From the NCBI GenBank assembly GCA_016937715.1, contig JAFGWA010000021.1:1-40291 (forward strand): a stretch of 40,291 bases of DNA. The letters run 5' to 3'. The notes below the pieces were generated by a model. It made no database searches. It was not told the origin of the DNA and was given only the letters and a program-made list of their open reading frames with translations. The position numbers and the translations under genes were made by a program. Source of the DNA: Candidatus Goldiibacteriota bacterium. Lineage in GTDB: Bacteria > Oederibacteriota > PGYV01. Shown one piece after another: positions 24,361 through 32,173 of the stretch (positions within the stretch are counted from its first letter, which is position 1; each line of letters begins with the position of its first letter).

Positions 24361-25332
24361 ATGAAAAATTTTTTTGTTGTGTCTCTGTTGTTTTTTATCT
24401 TTGTTATTCCGGCTTTTTCCGCTGAACCTGTTATTCATGCCGTCAAGAACCTTGATGAAAATAAATTGATTTTTAAAGACTCAAAATATAAAGAGATAGC
24501 TGTATGGACATATAAGGATGACGGAACTGTCCAAAAAGAAGGGCAGGCTTTAAATGGGCTTGCTGAAATAGAATGGGAGTTTTCATACGCGGAACACCGG
24601 CATGCCAATGTTGTTTTTAAAGACAATGAATTTGCTGACGGTAAAGTTTTGTGGACAATTGGCAGAGATACGCCTTTTCTGGAAGAAAATTATAAAAACG
24701 GAAAACTTGACGGCGCTGTAAAGACTTTTTACAGCCGCTGTAAAGGCTGCGTTGAATGTGAATACGGTTATTCCGCCGGAAACGCTTCTGGTTTTAACTG
24801 TTATTATCAAAATGGCAATAAAAGTGTAAACGGGAAAATGGCGGATAATAAAAGGGAAGGCGTCGCGCAGGTTTATTCGGAAGAATTTAAGAATCAACCC
24901 ACGGATGAAATTGTTTATATGGAAGGCAAACGCGTGTTATGGGTAAAGGCTGATAAGGCGCCGGAAGGTTTTTATGAAGATTTAAGAGGCGCTGTTGACG
25001 GTTTAAAAAAAGCCGGTTTAACCTTTAAAATAGAACAGGATGAAGATATGGAACAATATGGTTCAATTGCCCTTAGATCGCCGTCATATCTTGTGTTTTT
25101 AGGATGGGCAAAAGACAAGGATAATATGAAAAAGAAGTTAAAGTACATTTCTGAACAAAAGTTAAGTTTTTACGGTAATTTTTACCCCGGACAAAATATA
25201 AGAAACGCGAAGATAAAATACTATTCAAAGATGCCATTTGTAATCGGCATCGCCGCGGAAAATGAAAACACAATAAAAGAGGTAAAAGAAAAGGTTTTTA
25301 AAGCGCTGGGTAAGATGAAGGAAAACAAGTAA
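24361..25332 (+). CDS. Secreted protein with MORN-variant (YwqK-like) repeats
   Basis: The 323-residue product has a clear signal peptide, MKNFFVVSLLFFIFVIPAFSA, with cleavage after residue 21. The following region has repeated short motifs of the MORN-variant type (YKDDGTVQKEGQALNG, YKNGKLDGAVKTFY, YQNGNKSVNGKMADNK), as in the YwqK family. These repeats are structural and their role is unknown. Residues from about 205 to the end form a separate alpha/beta region that I do not recognise. The start at 24361 is chosen for GGAGGGG (24349-24355); a GTG two codons upstream overlaps that site. Octamer repeats begin seven bases after the stop. Confidence 0.75.
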   Translation: MKNFFVVSLLFFIFVIPAFSAEPVIHAVKNLDENKLIFKDSKYKEIAVWTYKDDGTVQKEGQALNGLAEIEWEFSYAEHRHANVVFKDNEFADGKVLWTIGRDTPFLEENYKNGKLDGAVKTFYSRCKGCVECEYGYSAGNASGFNCYYQNGNKSVNGKMADNKREGVAQVYSEEFKNQPTDEIVYMEGKRVLWVKADKAPEGFYEDLRGAVDGLKKAGLTFKIEQDEDMEQYGSIALRSPSYLVFLGWAKDKDNMKKKLKYISEQKLSFYGNFYPGQNIRNAKIKYYSKMPFVIGIAAENENTIKEVKEKVFKALGKMKENK

Positions 25333-25338
25333 ATAATT

Positions 25339-25556
25339 GAGGGACGGATGTACAGATGCGCGGATGGTCGGGAAAATCTCTGTTACTCATTAATTTTTAT
25401 TCGGGTTATGCATATTTTTTCAGCGCACGCATTAAGTTTATGGAATTTTTGTATTGGTAGACGCGGGTCTTCAGCCCGCGCGGTGTTGTTTTGTATGTTT
25501 GGTATTACTTCCGTCCCTCTGTCCCTCTGTGCATCCGTCCCTCGGTTTCTCGGCTT
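25339..25556. repeat. Octamer array with inverted arms and central hairpin, second copy
   Basis: The left arm is short (GAGGGACGGATG at 25339). The centre at 25456-25480 is GGTAGACGCGGGT, CTTCA, GCCCGCGC. The right arm, 25509-25556, has TCCGTCCC, TCTGTCCC, TCTGTGCA, TCCGTCCC. TTTGGTATTACTTCCGTCCC here parallels TTTGGTCTTACTTCCGTCCC at 15280, so these are two copies of one composite element. The 25380-25440 stretch shows nothing clear. Confidence 0.8.
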
Positions 25557-25557
25557 T

Positions 25558-25752
25558 CTAATTCTCGCTTATATAAACTGTCCTTAAAGACCGGGAGGAA
25601 ATCTGGACTATTTCAGTGGAGAATGCATCTTTATCAAGGTCGCAAAGTGTGCCCAAAAACGGCTCTTCTACTGCATCAAGTTCAAGAAGTTCTTTTAAGG
25701 TAATCTCTGAAGGCTTTTTCTGAATGTTTATTTTGGCTATTTTTACCTTCAT
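25558..25752 (-). CDS. Small hypothetical protein, 64 residues
   Basis: A short reading frame on the minus strand starts with ATG at 25752, preceded by CGGAG nine bases upstream. The product is soluble and acidic in its middle, starts MKVKIAKINIQKK, and contains KELLELDAVEEPF. The composition is protein-like rather than random, and no overlapping frame on the other strand is convincing. Its last codons abut the octamer repeat. No family recognised; it stands alone. Its C-terminal half could resemble short peptides from modified-peptide systems, but I see no partner genes. Confidence 0.5.
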   Translation of the reverse strand: MKVKIAKINIQKKPSEITLKELLELDAVEEPFLGTLCDLDKDAFSTEIVQISSRSLRTVYISEN

Positions 25753-25843
25753 GGCCGCACACTCCGTTGTAAAGCGTCACGACTTGTGTTCTTCATTATA
25801 TTAGACACTGTAATAAGGTAAAAGGTTGCGGGATATTTTTTAA

Positions 25844-26055
25844 AGACTTATCCCATAACCGTTTAACCAATATCCCATAAGTAAGTATGGGTTAATTAGT
25901 GGTAGCCGCGTCCTTTTAGGGCGCGTTGTTTAGATTTTAGCTGTACCTGTTTTATAGTTATATAAATTCGCTTCAGGGTGTGGATTTTCACTGCGCATGA
26001 CCGCTTCAACCAGATTTTCCAAGCATCCAAGCATCCAAGCCTCTAAGCATCCAAC
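25844..26055. repeat. Mixed repeat block upstream of gpmI
   Basis: This block holds three repeat types: CCCATAA units in both orientations (25850-25895, e.g. ATCCCATAAG and TATGGGTTAA), a GGTAGCCGC hairpin at 25901-25927 (GCGTCC, TTTTA, GGGCGC), and octamers AAGCATCC at 26020-26054. The same octamer appears inverted (GATGCTTG) at 30070. No gene is visible in 25753-26161; the gpmI promoter should lie here but I cannot place it. Confidence 0.75.
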
Positions 26056-26161
26056 GGCGAAGCCCGTTGTTTACATAACCCCGCCTTTGTTGTATTATAT
26101 GACCTGCTTAAAAACTGCGGCTTGCCTGCGGCAATCTGCGATAATAACCGGAGGTTTTGAT

Positions 26162-27712
26162 ATGTCAAAAAAAGTAATTCTTATTATCCGCGACGGATGG
26201 GGTATAGGGCCGGATTCAAAATTTAACGCCGTGAAAAAAGCGAATAAGCCGTATACTGACGCGTTTTTAAAAAAATATCCAAATACAGTTCTTGAAGCGT
26301 CCGGATTATCTGTAGGTGTTCCTGCGGGATATATGGGAAGTTCAGAAGTGGGACATCTTAATATGGGCGCGGCAAGGATTGTAAAGCAGGAAGTTGTGCG
26401 TATCAATGAGGCTATTGAAGCCGGCACGGTATTCGGCAACCCAAATATGAAACGCGTATTTGAAGCGGCAAAAAAATCAGGCGCCCTGCATGTAATGGGG
26501 CTTGTACAGGACGAAGGCGTTCACGCGCATCAGGAACATCTTTTCGCCATAATAAAGGAAGCCGCGGCGCAGGATATAAAAAACGTTTATGTGCACTTCT
26601 TTGCTGACGGCCGCGACACATACCCGCGTTCTTCGCTTACCTATCTTGAAAAACTGGAAGCAAAATTTAAGGAATATAATAAAGGCGTTGTAGGTACTGT
26701 GATGGGCAGATATTACGCAATGGACCGCGGTAAACAGTGGGACCTTACAGACAAGGCGTTTAATTGCATTGTAAAATGCGAAGGCAGAAAAGCAAAAACA
26801 GCGCGCGAAGCGATTGAATTAAGTTATAAAAATGACAAGGTTCCGGACGGCACAGACATGACGGATGAATACATTCCGCCTACAGTAATTGATAATTACC
26901 CCGGAATAAAAGACGGCGACGGCGTCATTCACTTTAATTACAGGCAGGACCGCGCTATTCAGCTTACCAACGCTTTTGTAGATGACGTGTACCCCGGAAA
27001 AAGGGATAAAAAACCGGACATCGCGTACTGCGGGCTTACAAGGTATTATGACGCGTTTAAGTTTAATGTACTGCCCCCGCTTGACGAAGGCGGCGATATG
27101 GTGAATCTTGTGGGTGAAGAGATATCTAAAAAAGGCTTAAAGCAGCTGCGCATCGCGGAAACACAGAAGTTTAAACACGTAACTTCATTTTTTAACGGCA
27201 AGATGCTGGAACCGTATAAAGGCGAGGACCGCATAGAAATAAAAGGGCGTTTTGACGCGTCCGCCTACGCGGAGCATCCGGAAATGGAAGCGTATATTGT
27301 AAAAGACAGGGTGATTGAAGAGATAAAAACAGGTAAATATGATTTTATCGCGATTAATTTTGCAAACGGCGATATGGTGGGGCATACGGGAGTTTTTGAA
27401 GCGGCAAAAAAGGCTATTGAAGTTGTGGATGAATGTACAGGGCTTGTCACACAGGCAGGGCTTGACGCCGGTTACGCGGTATTAATTACAGCTGACCACG
27501 GCAACGCTGAAGAAATGGCTGACGAAAAAACAGGCGCCGCAAAGACCGCGCACAGCACGTATCCGGTAGAGCTTATTTACGCCGCAGATGACGCGGACAG
27601 GATAAAGTTAAGGCCTAAAGGGATTTTGGCTGACATTGGCGCCACCATACTTGATCTTCTTGAAGTCCCAAAACCAAAAGAAGCAACCGCAGAATCATTA
27701 ATTATTAAATAA
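26162..27712 (+). CDS. gpmI: 2,3-bisphosphoglycerate-independent phosphoglycerate mutase
   Basis: The 516-residue protein interconverts 3- and 2-phosphoglycerate in glycolysis and gluconeogenesis through a phosphoserine, using two divalent metal ions. Visible signatures are D11 in IIRDGWGIG (metal), the nucleophile S61 in GSSEVGHLNMG, DGRDTYPRS, GRYYAMDR, FNYRQDRAIQ and the metal site TADHGNAEE. The length is the family's usual 510-515. The start at 26162 follows GGAGG (26151-26155); the longer in-frame extension to 25997 runs through the octamer repeats and is not coding. A terminator follows. A cofactor-dependent mutase of unrelated fold is 1.6 kb downstream. Confidence 0.96.
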   Translation: MSKKVILIIRDGWGIGPDSKFNAVKKANKPYTDAFLKKYPNTVLEASGLSVGVPAGYMGSSEVGHLNMGAARIVKQEVVRINEAIEAGTVFGNPNMKRVFEAAKKSGALHVMGLVQDEGVHAHQEHLFAIIKEAAAQDIKNVYVHFFADGRDTYPRSSLTYLEKLEAKFKEYNKGVVGTVMGRYYAMDRGKQWDLTDKAFNCIVKCEGRKAKTAREAIELSYKNDKVPDGTDMTDEYIPPTVIDNYPGIKDGDGVIHFNYRQDRAIQLTNAFVDDVYPGKRDKKPDIAYCGLTRYYDAFKFNVLPPLDEGGDMVNLVGEEISKKGLKQLRIAETQKFKHVTSFFNGKMLEPYKGEDRIEIKGRFDASAYAEHPEMEAYIVKDRVIEEIKTGKYDFIAINFANGDMVGHTGVFEAAKKAIEVVDECTGLVTQAGLDAGYAVLITADHGNAEEMADEKTGAAKTAHSTYPVELIYAADDADRIKLRPKGILADIGATILDLLEVPKPKEATAESLIIK

Positions 27713-27726
27713 TAATATAACAGGTT

Positions 27727-27774
27727 TAAAGCCGTGGGTATGTGTGTCGCACGTACCCGCGGCTTTTTTTTTTG
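27727..27774 (+). terminator. Intrinsic terminator of gpmI
   Basis: AAGCCGTGGGTA pairs with TACCCGCGGCTT, one G-U/T-G mismatch, across a loop of about 15 nt, followed by at least nine Ts. Confidence 0.85.
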
Positions 27775-27794
27775 CGGACGGTTTGTATTTTAAT

Positions 27795-27963
27795 GTAGAG
27801 ACGCAATATATTGCGTCTCTGTTTTTAAAATTTCAAATGCAAGACGCATAATGATGAGTCTCTATGTTAACGAACACTAGATGTCTTTAATGTAGAGACG
27901 CAATATATTGCGTCTCCTGCTTTTAAAATTTCAAATGCAAGACGCATCATGATGCGTCTCTAC
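27795..27963. repeat. Double-palindrome intergenic element, copies 2 and 3 in tandem
   Basis: Copies at 27795-27864 and 27892-27963 each contain GAGACGCAATATATTGCGTCTC-type palindromes, a spacer TTTTAAAATTTCAAATGCAA, and a second palindrome around GACGCATCATGATGCGTC. Copy 2's second palindrome is damaged (GCATAATGATGAGTC). A third copy is at 2273-2342. Like that one, this pair begins shortly after an intrinsic terminator. Confidence 0.85.
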
Positions 27964-28004
27964 TTTAACGGATAAGAATATATTCTGCTGCACCCCCCAA
28001 AAAC

Positions 28005-28052
28005 TTGACTTTTCAATATACGCCTGCTATAATATCACTACAAAGGTGATAT
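28005..28052 (+). promoter_or_regulatory. Strong promoter with overlapping inverted repeat, msrAB
   Basis: TTGACT (28005-28010), a 17-nt spacer and TATAAT (28028-28033) form a near-consensus promoter with a predicted start near 28040. ATATCAC at 28032-28038 and GTGATAT at 28046-28052 are perfect 7-bp inverted arms around a 7-nt centre that spans the start point, a plausible operator. Confidence 0.8.
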
Positions 28053-28065
28053 ACAGGAGAATTAA

Positions 28066-29091
28066 ATGAAAAAAATTATGGTAATCACAGCGGTTTTGGT
28101 TTTAACAGGTGCAGCCATATTGGCGAAGGGAGCGGTGAATAATATGAATAAAACAGCGGTATTTGCGGGCGGATGTTTCTGGTGTATGGAAGGCCCGTTT
28201 GAAGCGGAAAATGGCGTGATTGATGTAAGGGCTGGTTATACCGGGGGGTCTACAAAAGACCCCTCGTATGAAGAGGTTTCCACCGGAAGCACAGGGCATA
28301 TAGAGGCAATAAAAGTTACATATGACCCTGAAAAAGTATCATACGAAAGGCTGCTTGAAATATTCTGGCATCAGATAGACCCTACTGACGCTAAAGGCCA
28401 GTTTGCGGATAAGGGCAGCCAGTATATCACTGCTGTGTTTTATCTGGATGAAGAGCAGAAAAAAGCCGCGGAAAAATCAAAAGCTGAACTTGAAAAATCC
28501 GGGATATTTAATAAACCAATTGTGACGTCAATCAGGGCGGCATCGGAATTTTATGATGCCGAAGAATATCATCAGGATTATTACAAGACAAATCCTTTTC
28601 ATTATGGGATGTACAAAAAGGGCTCCGGAAGGGAAGCGTTTTTAAAGAAAACATGGAAAGATGAAAAAAAACCGGACCTTAAGAAAAAACTTACTCCTTT
28701 GCAGTATAAGGTGACGCAGGAATGCGGCACAGAACCTCCCTTTAAAAATGAATACTGGGATAATCACAAAGAGGGTATATATGTTGATGTGGTGACGGGA
28801 GAGCCGCTGTTCAGTTCAAAAGACAAGTTTGATTCGGGCACAGGCTGGCCGTCATTTACAAAGCCCATTGATAAAGCATCAGTAATAGAAAAAGAGGACA
28901 AAAGTGCATTTATGACGCGCGTTGAAGTTAAAAGCAAAAAAGGCGGCTCGCACCTTGGACATGTGTTTAACGACGGGCCTAACCCCACAGGAGAGAGATA
29001 CTGTATCAACTCCGCTTCATTAAGATTCATACCCAAAGAAGATTTATATAAGGAAGGGTATGGGGAATACATAAAATTATTTAACCCATAA
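28066..29091 (+). CDS. msrAB: Exported MsrA-MsrB fusion, methionine sulfoxide reductase
   Basis: The 341-residue fusion repairs oxidised methionine: MsrA acts on the S and MsrB on the R sulfoxide. A hydrophobic N-terminal segment (about 5-20) indicates export. The MsrA domain (about 30-185) has the catalytic C37 in GGCFWCMEG; the MsrB domain (about 205-335) has [25 protein letters not shown] and catalytic C313 in [11 protein letters not shown]. The zinc CxxC pairs of some MsrB proteins are absent, as in other fusions. SD AGGAGA at 28053-28058. The last codons AAC CCA TAA are identical to the CCCATAA repeat that follows. A strong promoter and possible operator precede it. Confidence 0.95.
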   Translation: MKKIMVITAVLVLTGAAILAKGAVNNMNKTAVFAGGCFWCMEGPFEAENGVIDVRAGYTGGSTKDPSYEEVSTGSTGHIEAIKVTYDPEKVSYERLLEIFWHQIDPTDAKGQFADKGSQYITAVFYLDEEQKKAAEKSKAELEKSGIFNKPIVTSIRAASEFYDAEEYHQDYYKTNPFHYGMYKKGSGREAFLKKTWKDEKKPDLKKKLTPLQYKVTQECGTEPPFKNEYWDNHKEGIYVDVVTGEPLFSSKDKFDSGTGWPSFTKPIDKASVIEKEDKSAFMTRVEVKSKKGGSHLGHVFNDGPNPTGERYCINSASLRFIPKEDLYKEGYGEYIKLFNP

Positions 29092-29281
29092 ATACTTATC
29101 CCATAAACTATTAACCCATAACCCATAGATGAAGATTTAACCCATAAATTAATCCCATAACCCATATATAAAAATTTAAATAATAAATATGGGATAAGTG
29201 TTTATGTTTCTTGGATATGGGATGACAGTTTATGGGATAGGTACTTATATATGGGATATGGGTTAAAAGTCTATGGGATAA
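29083..29281. repeat. Heptamer-type array with inverted arms (AACCCAT type)
   Basis: The left arm from 29083 has repeated AACCCAT(AA) and ATCCCATAA units; the right arm from about 29189 has the inverse, TATGGGATA, ATATGGGTT. The array starts within the msrAB coding sequence and includes its stop codon; it ends 30 bp before gpmA. No gene or clear ribosome binding site is inside. Confidence 0.85.
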
Positions 29282-29298
29282 ATTTGTCTCATTTGTTG

Positions 29299-29310
29299 TA
29301 TAATAAAATT
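29299..29310 (+). promoter_or_regulatory. TATAAT immediately before gpmA, possible leaderless start
   Basis: TATAAT at 29299-29304 lies six bases before the gpmA ATG, and there is no ribosome binding site between them. If it is a -10 element, transcription would begin at or next to the start codon. No good -35 is visible. Confidence 0.35.
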
Positions 29311-30057
29311 ATGTATAAACTTATATTGTTACGCCATGGGGAATCACAGTGGAATAAGGAAAACCGGTTTACGGGGTGGACTGATGTTGACCTGTCTGAA
29401 AAAGGGGTGAGTGAAGCCCACGCTGCCGCCGGCGCCTTAAAAAAAGCGGGTTTAAGTTTTGGCATAGCTTTTACTTCAAGGCTTATCCGCGCGCTTAAAA
29501 CCCTTTCAATTGTCATGGACGATATGGATATAAAACTTATAAAAATCGTAAAGGCTTGGGAATTAAACGAACGCCATTACGGCGCGCTTCAGGGATTAAA
29601 TAAGGCTGAAATGGCGCAAAAATTCGGCGAAGAACAGGTTAAAATATGGCGCAGAAGTTATGATATACGGCCGCCGGCGCTGGAATTAAGCGACCCGCGC
29701 CATCCTGCCAATGACGCGCTTTATAAAGACCTTGACCCGGCATTATTACCTTCAACAGAGTGCCTTAAAGACACGGTTGCAAGGGTTGTGCCTTACTTTG
29801 AGAAAAATATCGCGCCCCGCGTAAAATCAGAAAGGACAGTTATAATATCGGCGCACGGCAATTCCCTGCGCGCGCTGGTAAAATATTTCGATAATATCCC
29901 GGATGAGGAAATAACAGAGGTTAATATACCAACAGGCATACCTTTAATTTATGAAATGGATGACAATTTAAAGGCTGTAAATCATTATTATCTTGGCGAT
30001 CCCGAAGAGATAAAAAAGGCGATAGAAAAAGTGGAAAATCAGGGGAAGAAGAAATAG
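29311..30057 (+). CDS. gpmA: 2,3-bisphosphoglycerate-dependent phosphoglycerate mutase
   Basis: The 248-residue protein closely follows the E. coli GpmA pattern: [10 protein letters not shown] with the phosphorylated H9, [35 protein letters not shown], and the second catalytic histidine H182 in [15 protein letters not shown]. It interconverts 3- and 2-phosphoglycerate through a phosphohistidine. The in-frame ATG at 29251 lies in the CCCATAA array, so 29311 is the true start by alignment. It duplicates the reaction of gpmI at 26162. Octamer repeats begin at its stop codon. Confidence 0.95.
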   Translation: MYKLILLRHGESQWNKENRFTGWTDVDLSEKGVSEAHAAAGALKKAGLSFGIAFTSRLIRALKTLSIVMDDMDIKLIKIVKAWELNERHYGALQGLNKAEMAQKFGEEQVKIWRRSYDIRPPALELSDPRHPANDALYKDLDPALLPSTECLKDTVARVVPYFEKNIAPRVKSERTVIISAHGNSLRALVKYFDNIPDEEITEVNIPTGIPLIYEMDDNLKAVNHYYLGDPEEIKKAIEKVENQGKKK

Positions 30058-30184
30058 AGGGACGGGTAGATGCTTGGAAGTTTGGATGCTTGGATGCTTT
30101 GTTTAGATCTGGTAGGCGCGGGCTTTAGCCCGGGGCAGTTCAAACGCGAAATAAAAACAACGCGCCTTAAAAGGCGCGGCTACC
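30056..30184. repeat. Composite repeat block: octamers plus two hairpin elements
   Basis: Starting at the gpmA stop codon: GAGGGACGGG, then octamers GATGCTTG with variants (30069-30100), then GGTAGGCGCGGGC, TTTA, GCCCGGGG (30111-30136) identical to the centre of the 15165 block, then an inverted GGTAGCCGC hairpin (30160-30184, GCGCC, TTAAAA, GGCGC). No gene seen. Confidence 0.8.
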
Positions 30185-30236
30185 AAAACGAAAAAATTGA
30201 TACTAATACCGGAAACCTGTGTGAAAAGGAGTTTAA

Positions 30237-30998
30237 ATGAAATTGATTTCCTGGAATGTTAACGGAATAAGGGCGGTGCATAATAAAAGTATATTAATGC
30301 CGTTTATTGAAAAAGAGAATCCGGATATATTTTGCGTGCAGGAAACAAAGGCGCAGGAAGATACTTTTCCTGAAGAACTGAAAAATATCAAAGGATATAA
30401 CTTTTGCATGTCATCGGCTGTCAAAAAGGGGTATAGCGGGACGGCGCTGTGGTCAAAACAAAAACCTGTAAACGTAAAATACGGCCTTGGCAAACCGCAG
30501 TTTGATGACGAGGGAAGGACAATAATAGCGGAGTATGAAACGTTCTTCCTGTATAACATCTATTTTCCAAACGGCGGCAGGGGCCCGGAATTTGTTGAAA
30601 AGAAACTGGCCTTCTATGAAGAGTTTCTGAAAAATGCCGAGAAAAACAGAAAGAAAAAGAATATTATTATCTGCGGCGATGTGAATACGGCACATAAGGA
30701 AATTGACCTTGCGCGGCCGAAAGAAAACAGGGAAACATCAGGTTTTCTGCCGCAGGAATGCGCGTTTCTTGATAAACTTGTGTCTAAAGGTTATGCGGAC
30801 ACGTTCAGGATGTTTCATAAAGACGGTAATAATTATACCTGGTGGGATTATAAAAGCGGAGCCCGGCAGCGCAACATTGGCTGGAGGATAGACTACTTTT
30901 ATGTTAATGAAGAATTAAAATCAAAGGTAAAATCAGCCGGTATATTAAGCGATGTGACCGGTTCTGACCACGCCCCGGTATTTGTGGAGATTAAATGA
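30237..30998 (+). CDS. xthA: Exodeoxyribonuclease III / AP endonuclease
   Basis: The 253-residue enzyme belongs to the exonuclease III family, which nicks DNA at abasic sites and trims 3' ends in base excision repair. Key positions are N7 in SWNVNGIRA, metal-binding E36 in CVQETKAQ, ICGDVNTAHKEIDL with the catalytic D and N, WWDYKSGARQRNIGWRIDYF, and the C-terminal SDHAPV. Length equals the family's usual 250-270. SD AAAGGAG. Its stop codon overlaps the start of the next gene (ATGA, 30995-30998), which encodes a cell-wall-type enzyme; the coupling is probably only transcriptional convenience. Confidence 0.95.
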   Translation: MKLISWNVNGIRAVHNKSILMPFIEKENPDIFCVQETKAQEDTFPEELKNIKGYNFCMSSAVKKGYSGTALWSKQKPVNVKYGLGKPQFDDEGRTIIAEYETFFLYNIYFPNGGRGPEFVEKKLAFYEEFLKNAEKNRKKKNIIICGDVNTAHKEIDLARPKENRETSGFLPQECAFLDKLVSKGYADTFRMFHKDGNNYTWWDYKSGARQRNIGWRIDYFYVNEELKSKVKSAGILSDVTGSDHAPVFVEIK

Positions 30999-31708
30999 AA
31001 AAGGTATTAAAACTCACGGGGAAGGCATTGCTGATTGTTATTGCTGCGGTTATTATTTATTATTCCACTGTTGTCTTAAAGGCACGTTCTGATACCCCCG
31101 CGATTGTAAAACCGCTGCTTGAAAACGCGGTAATTACTTACGCGGATTTAAGCAAAGAGCGGCTTGACGCCATACTGGCAATTGAAGACCCGGCTTTTTT
31201 CACGCACGACGGAATAGACTTAAAGTCACCCGGAGCGGGCATCACAACAATAACCCAGGGGCTTGGCAAAAAGTTTTATTTTAAAAAGTTTAAACCCGGC
31301 ATAAGAAAGCTTAAACTTATGCTTGTGTCAAAATACGCTTTAAACGCGCTGGTTTCAAAAAACGACCAGCTTACGCTTTTCTTAAATCAGGCTTATCTTG
31401 GAAAGCATAATGGCGCCGTTATAATCGGTTTTGAAAAAGCGGCGCGGGCTTTTTATGGAAAATCATTTAAAGAAATCCATACAGAGCAGTTTTTGTCAAT
31501 ACTGGCAATGGTCATAGCGCCGGAGACTTTTCATGTGATAAATAAACCGGAAGCCAATAAGCAAAGGGTTGAACGCATGAAGAAAGTGATATCAGGGGAG
31601 TACAAACCCAAAGGGCTTATGGACTTGTATTACGGGGAGCTTAACGAAGAAGAAGCAAAAAGCGGGCTTGCGCCCGCTTCGTATTTTCCTGAAATTTATA
31701 AAAAATAA
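30995..31708 (+). CDS. Divergent GT51 peptidoglycan glycosyltransferase (MtgA-like)
   Basis: A 237-residue monofunctional-type glycosyltransferase with an N-terminal membrane anchor (about 10-28). Motif 1 is intact: E64, D65, F69 and H71 in IEDPAFFTHDGID. Motif 2 is altered (ITTITQGLGKKF). Motif 3, normally RKxxE, reads RKLKL with L108 in place of the second catalytic glutamate, and motif 4, normally ILExYLN, reads QLTLFLN with T127 in place of glutamate. It should lie on the periplasmic side and either polymerise lipid II inefficiently or have become a non-catalytic relative. It overlaps xthA by four bases. Confidence 0.8.
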   Translation: MKKVLKLTGKALLIVIAAVIIYYSTVVLKARSDTPAIVKPLLENAVITYADLSKERLDAILAIEDPAFFTHDGIDLKSPGAGITTITQGLGKKFYFKKFKPGIRKLKLMLVSKYALNALVSKNDQLTLFLNQAYLGKHNGAVIIGFEKAARAFYGKSFKEIHTEQFLSILAMVIAPETFHVINKPEANKQRVERMKKVISGEYKPKGLMDLYYGELNEEEAKSGLAPASYFPEIYKK

Positions 31709-31729
31709 TTTTTAAGTTTTATAACAAAA

Positions 31730-32161
31730 TTATTTTTGTATTGCAGTTTTATTTTTCTTAAACCATGTATTGGAACTCTTTGAAAAAAGCAGCATTATGG
31801 CAATAAGTACAAAAACTGTCTGAAGTATACTGGAAGCCGCCCCTATAAGGTCGCTTTTAAACTCCTCTTTCACTATCGGCACAAGTGCCAGCAGCCCAAG
31901 AAAGAAAAATACCGTAAACAGTATTCTTGCCCAGTTCTGCTTTTTTAAAAACAGAATCATGAATATAAAATTTATCGCAAAACCGATTATCGCCGTCATC
32001 TCATAATTTTCCATTTCTATAGTCTGCTGTCCTATTCCGGCAAGTTCAAGGATGAATTCTGTCATTCCCGTCATAATCGCCAGAAACGTAAACAGCACCG
32101 CCAGTTCAACCGTTTTTGGCGTTTTGGGTGTTTCTTTTAATGATGCATTTTCTTCAGTCAT
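31730..32161 (-). CDS. Four-helix membrane protein, unknown
   Basis: A 143-residue protein with a polar N-terminus of about 15 residues and four hydrophobic segments (about 17-43, 55-72, 78-97 and 106-125), ending in a basic tail. No motif identifies it. SD GGAGGG precedes the ATG. It lies 12 bp downstream of the lipoprotein gene on the minus strand, so they are likely one operon. It converges with the GT51 gene; the 21 bp between them hold no obvious terminator. Confidence 0.75.
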   Translation of the reverse strand: MTEENASLKETPKTPKTVELAVLFTFLAIMTGMTEFILELAGIGQQTIEMENYEMTAIIGFAINFIFMILFLKKQNWARILFTVFFFLGLLALVPIVKEEFKSDLIGAASSILQTVFVLIAIMLLFSKSSNTWFKKNKTAIQK

Positions 32162-32173
32162 TATTACCCTCCG

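Noticed and set aside
25997-26161. N-terminal extension of gpmI in the same frame
   Set aside because: It translates octamer repeats, and the family start with a GGAGG site is at 26162.
29251-29310. N-terminal extension of gpmA
   Set aside because: It runs through the CCCATAA array and adds 20 residues not found in the family.
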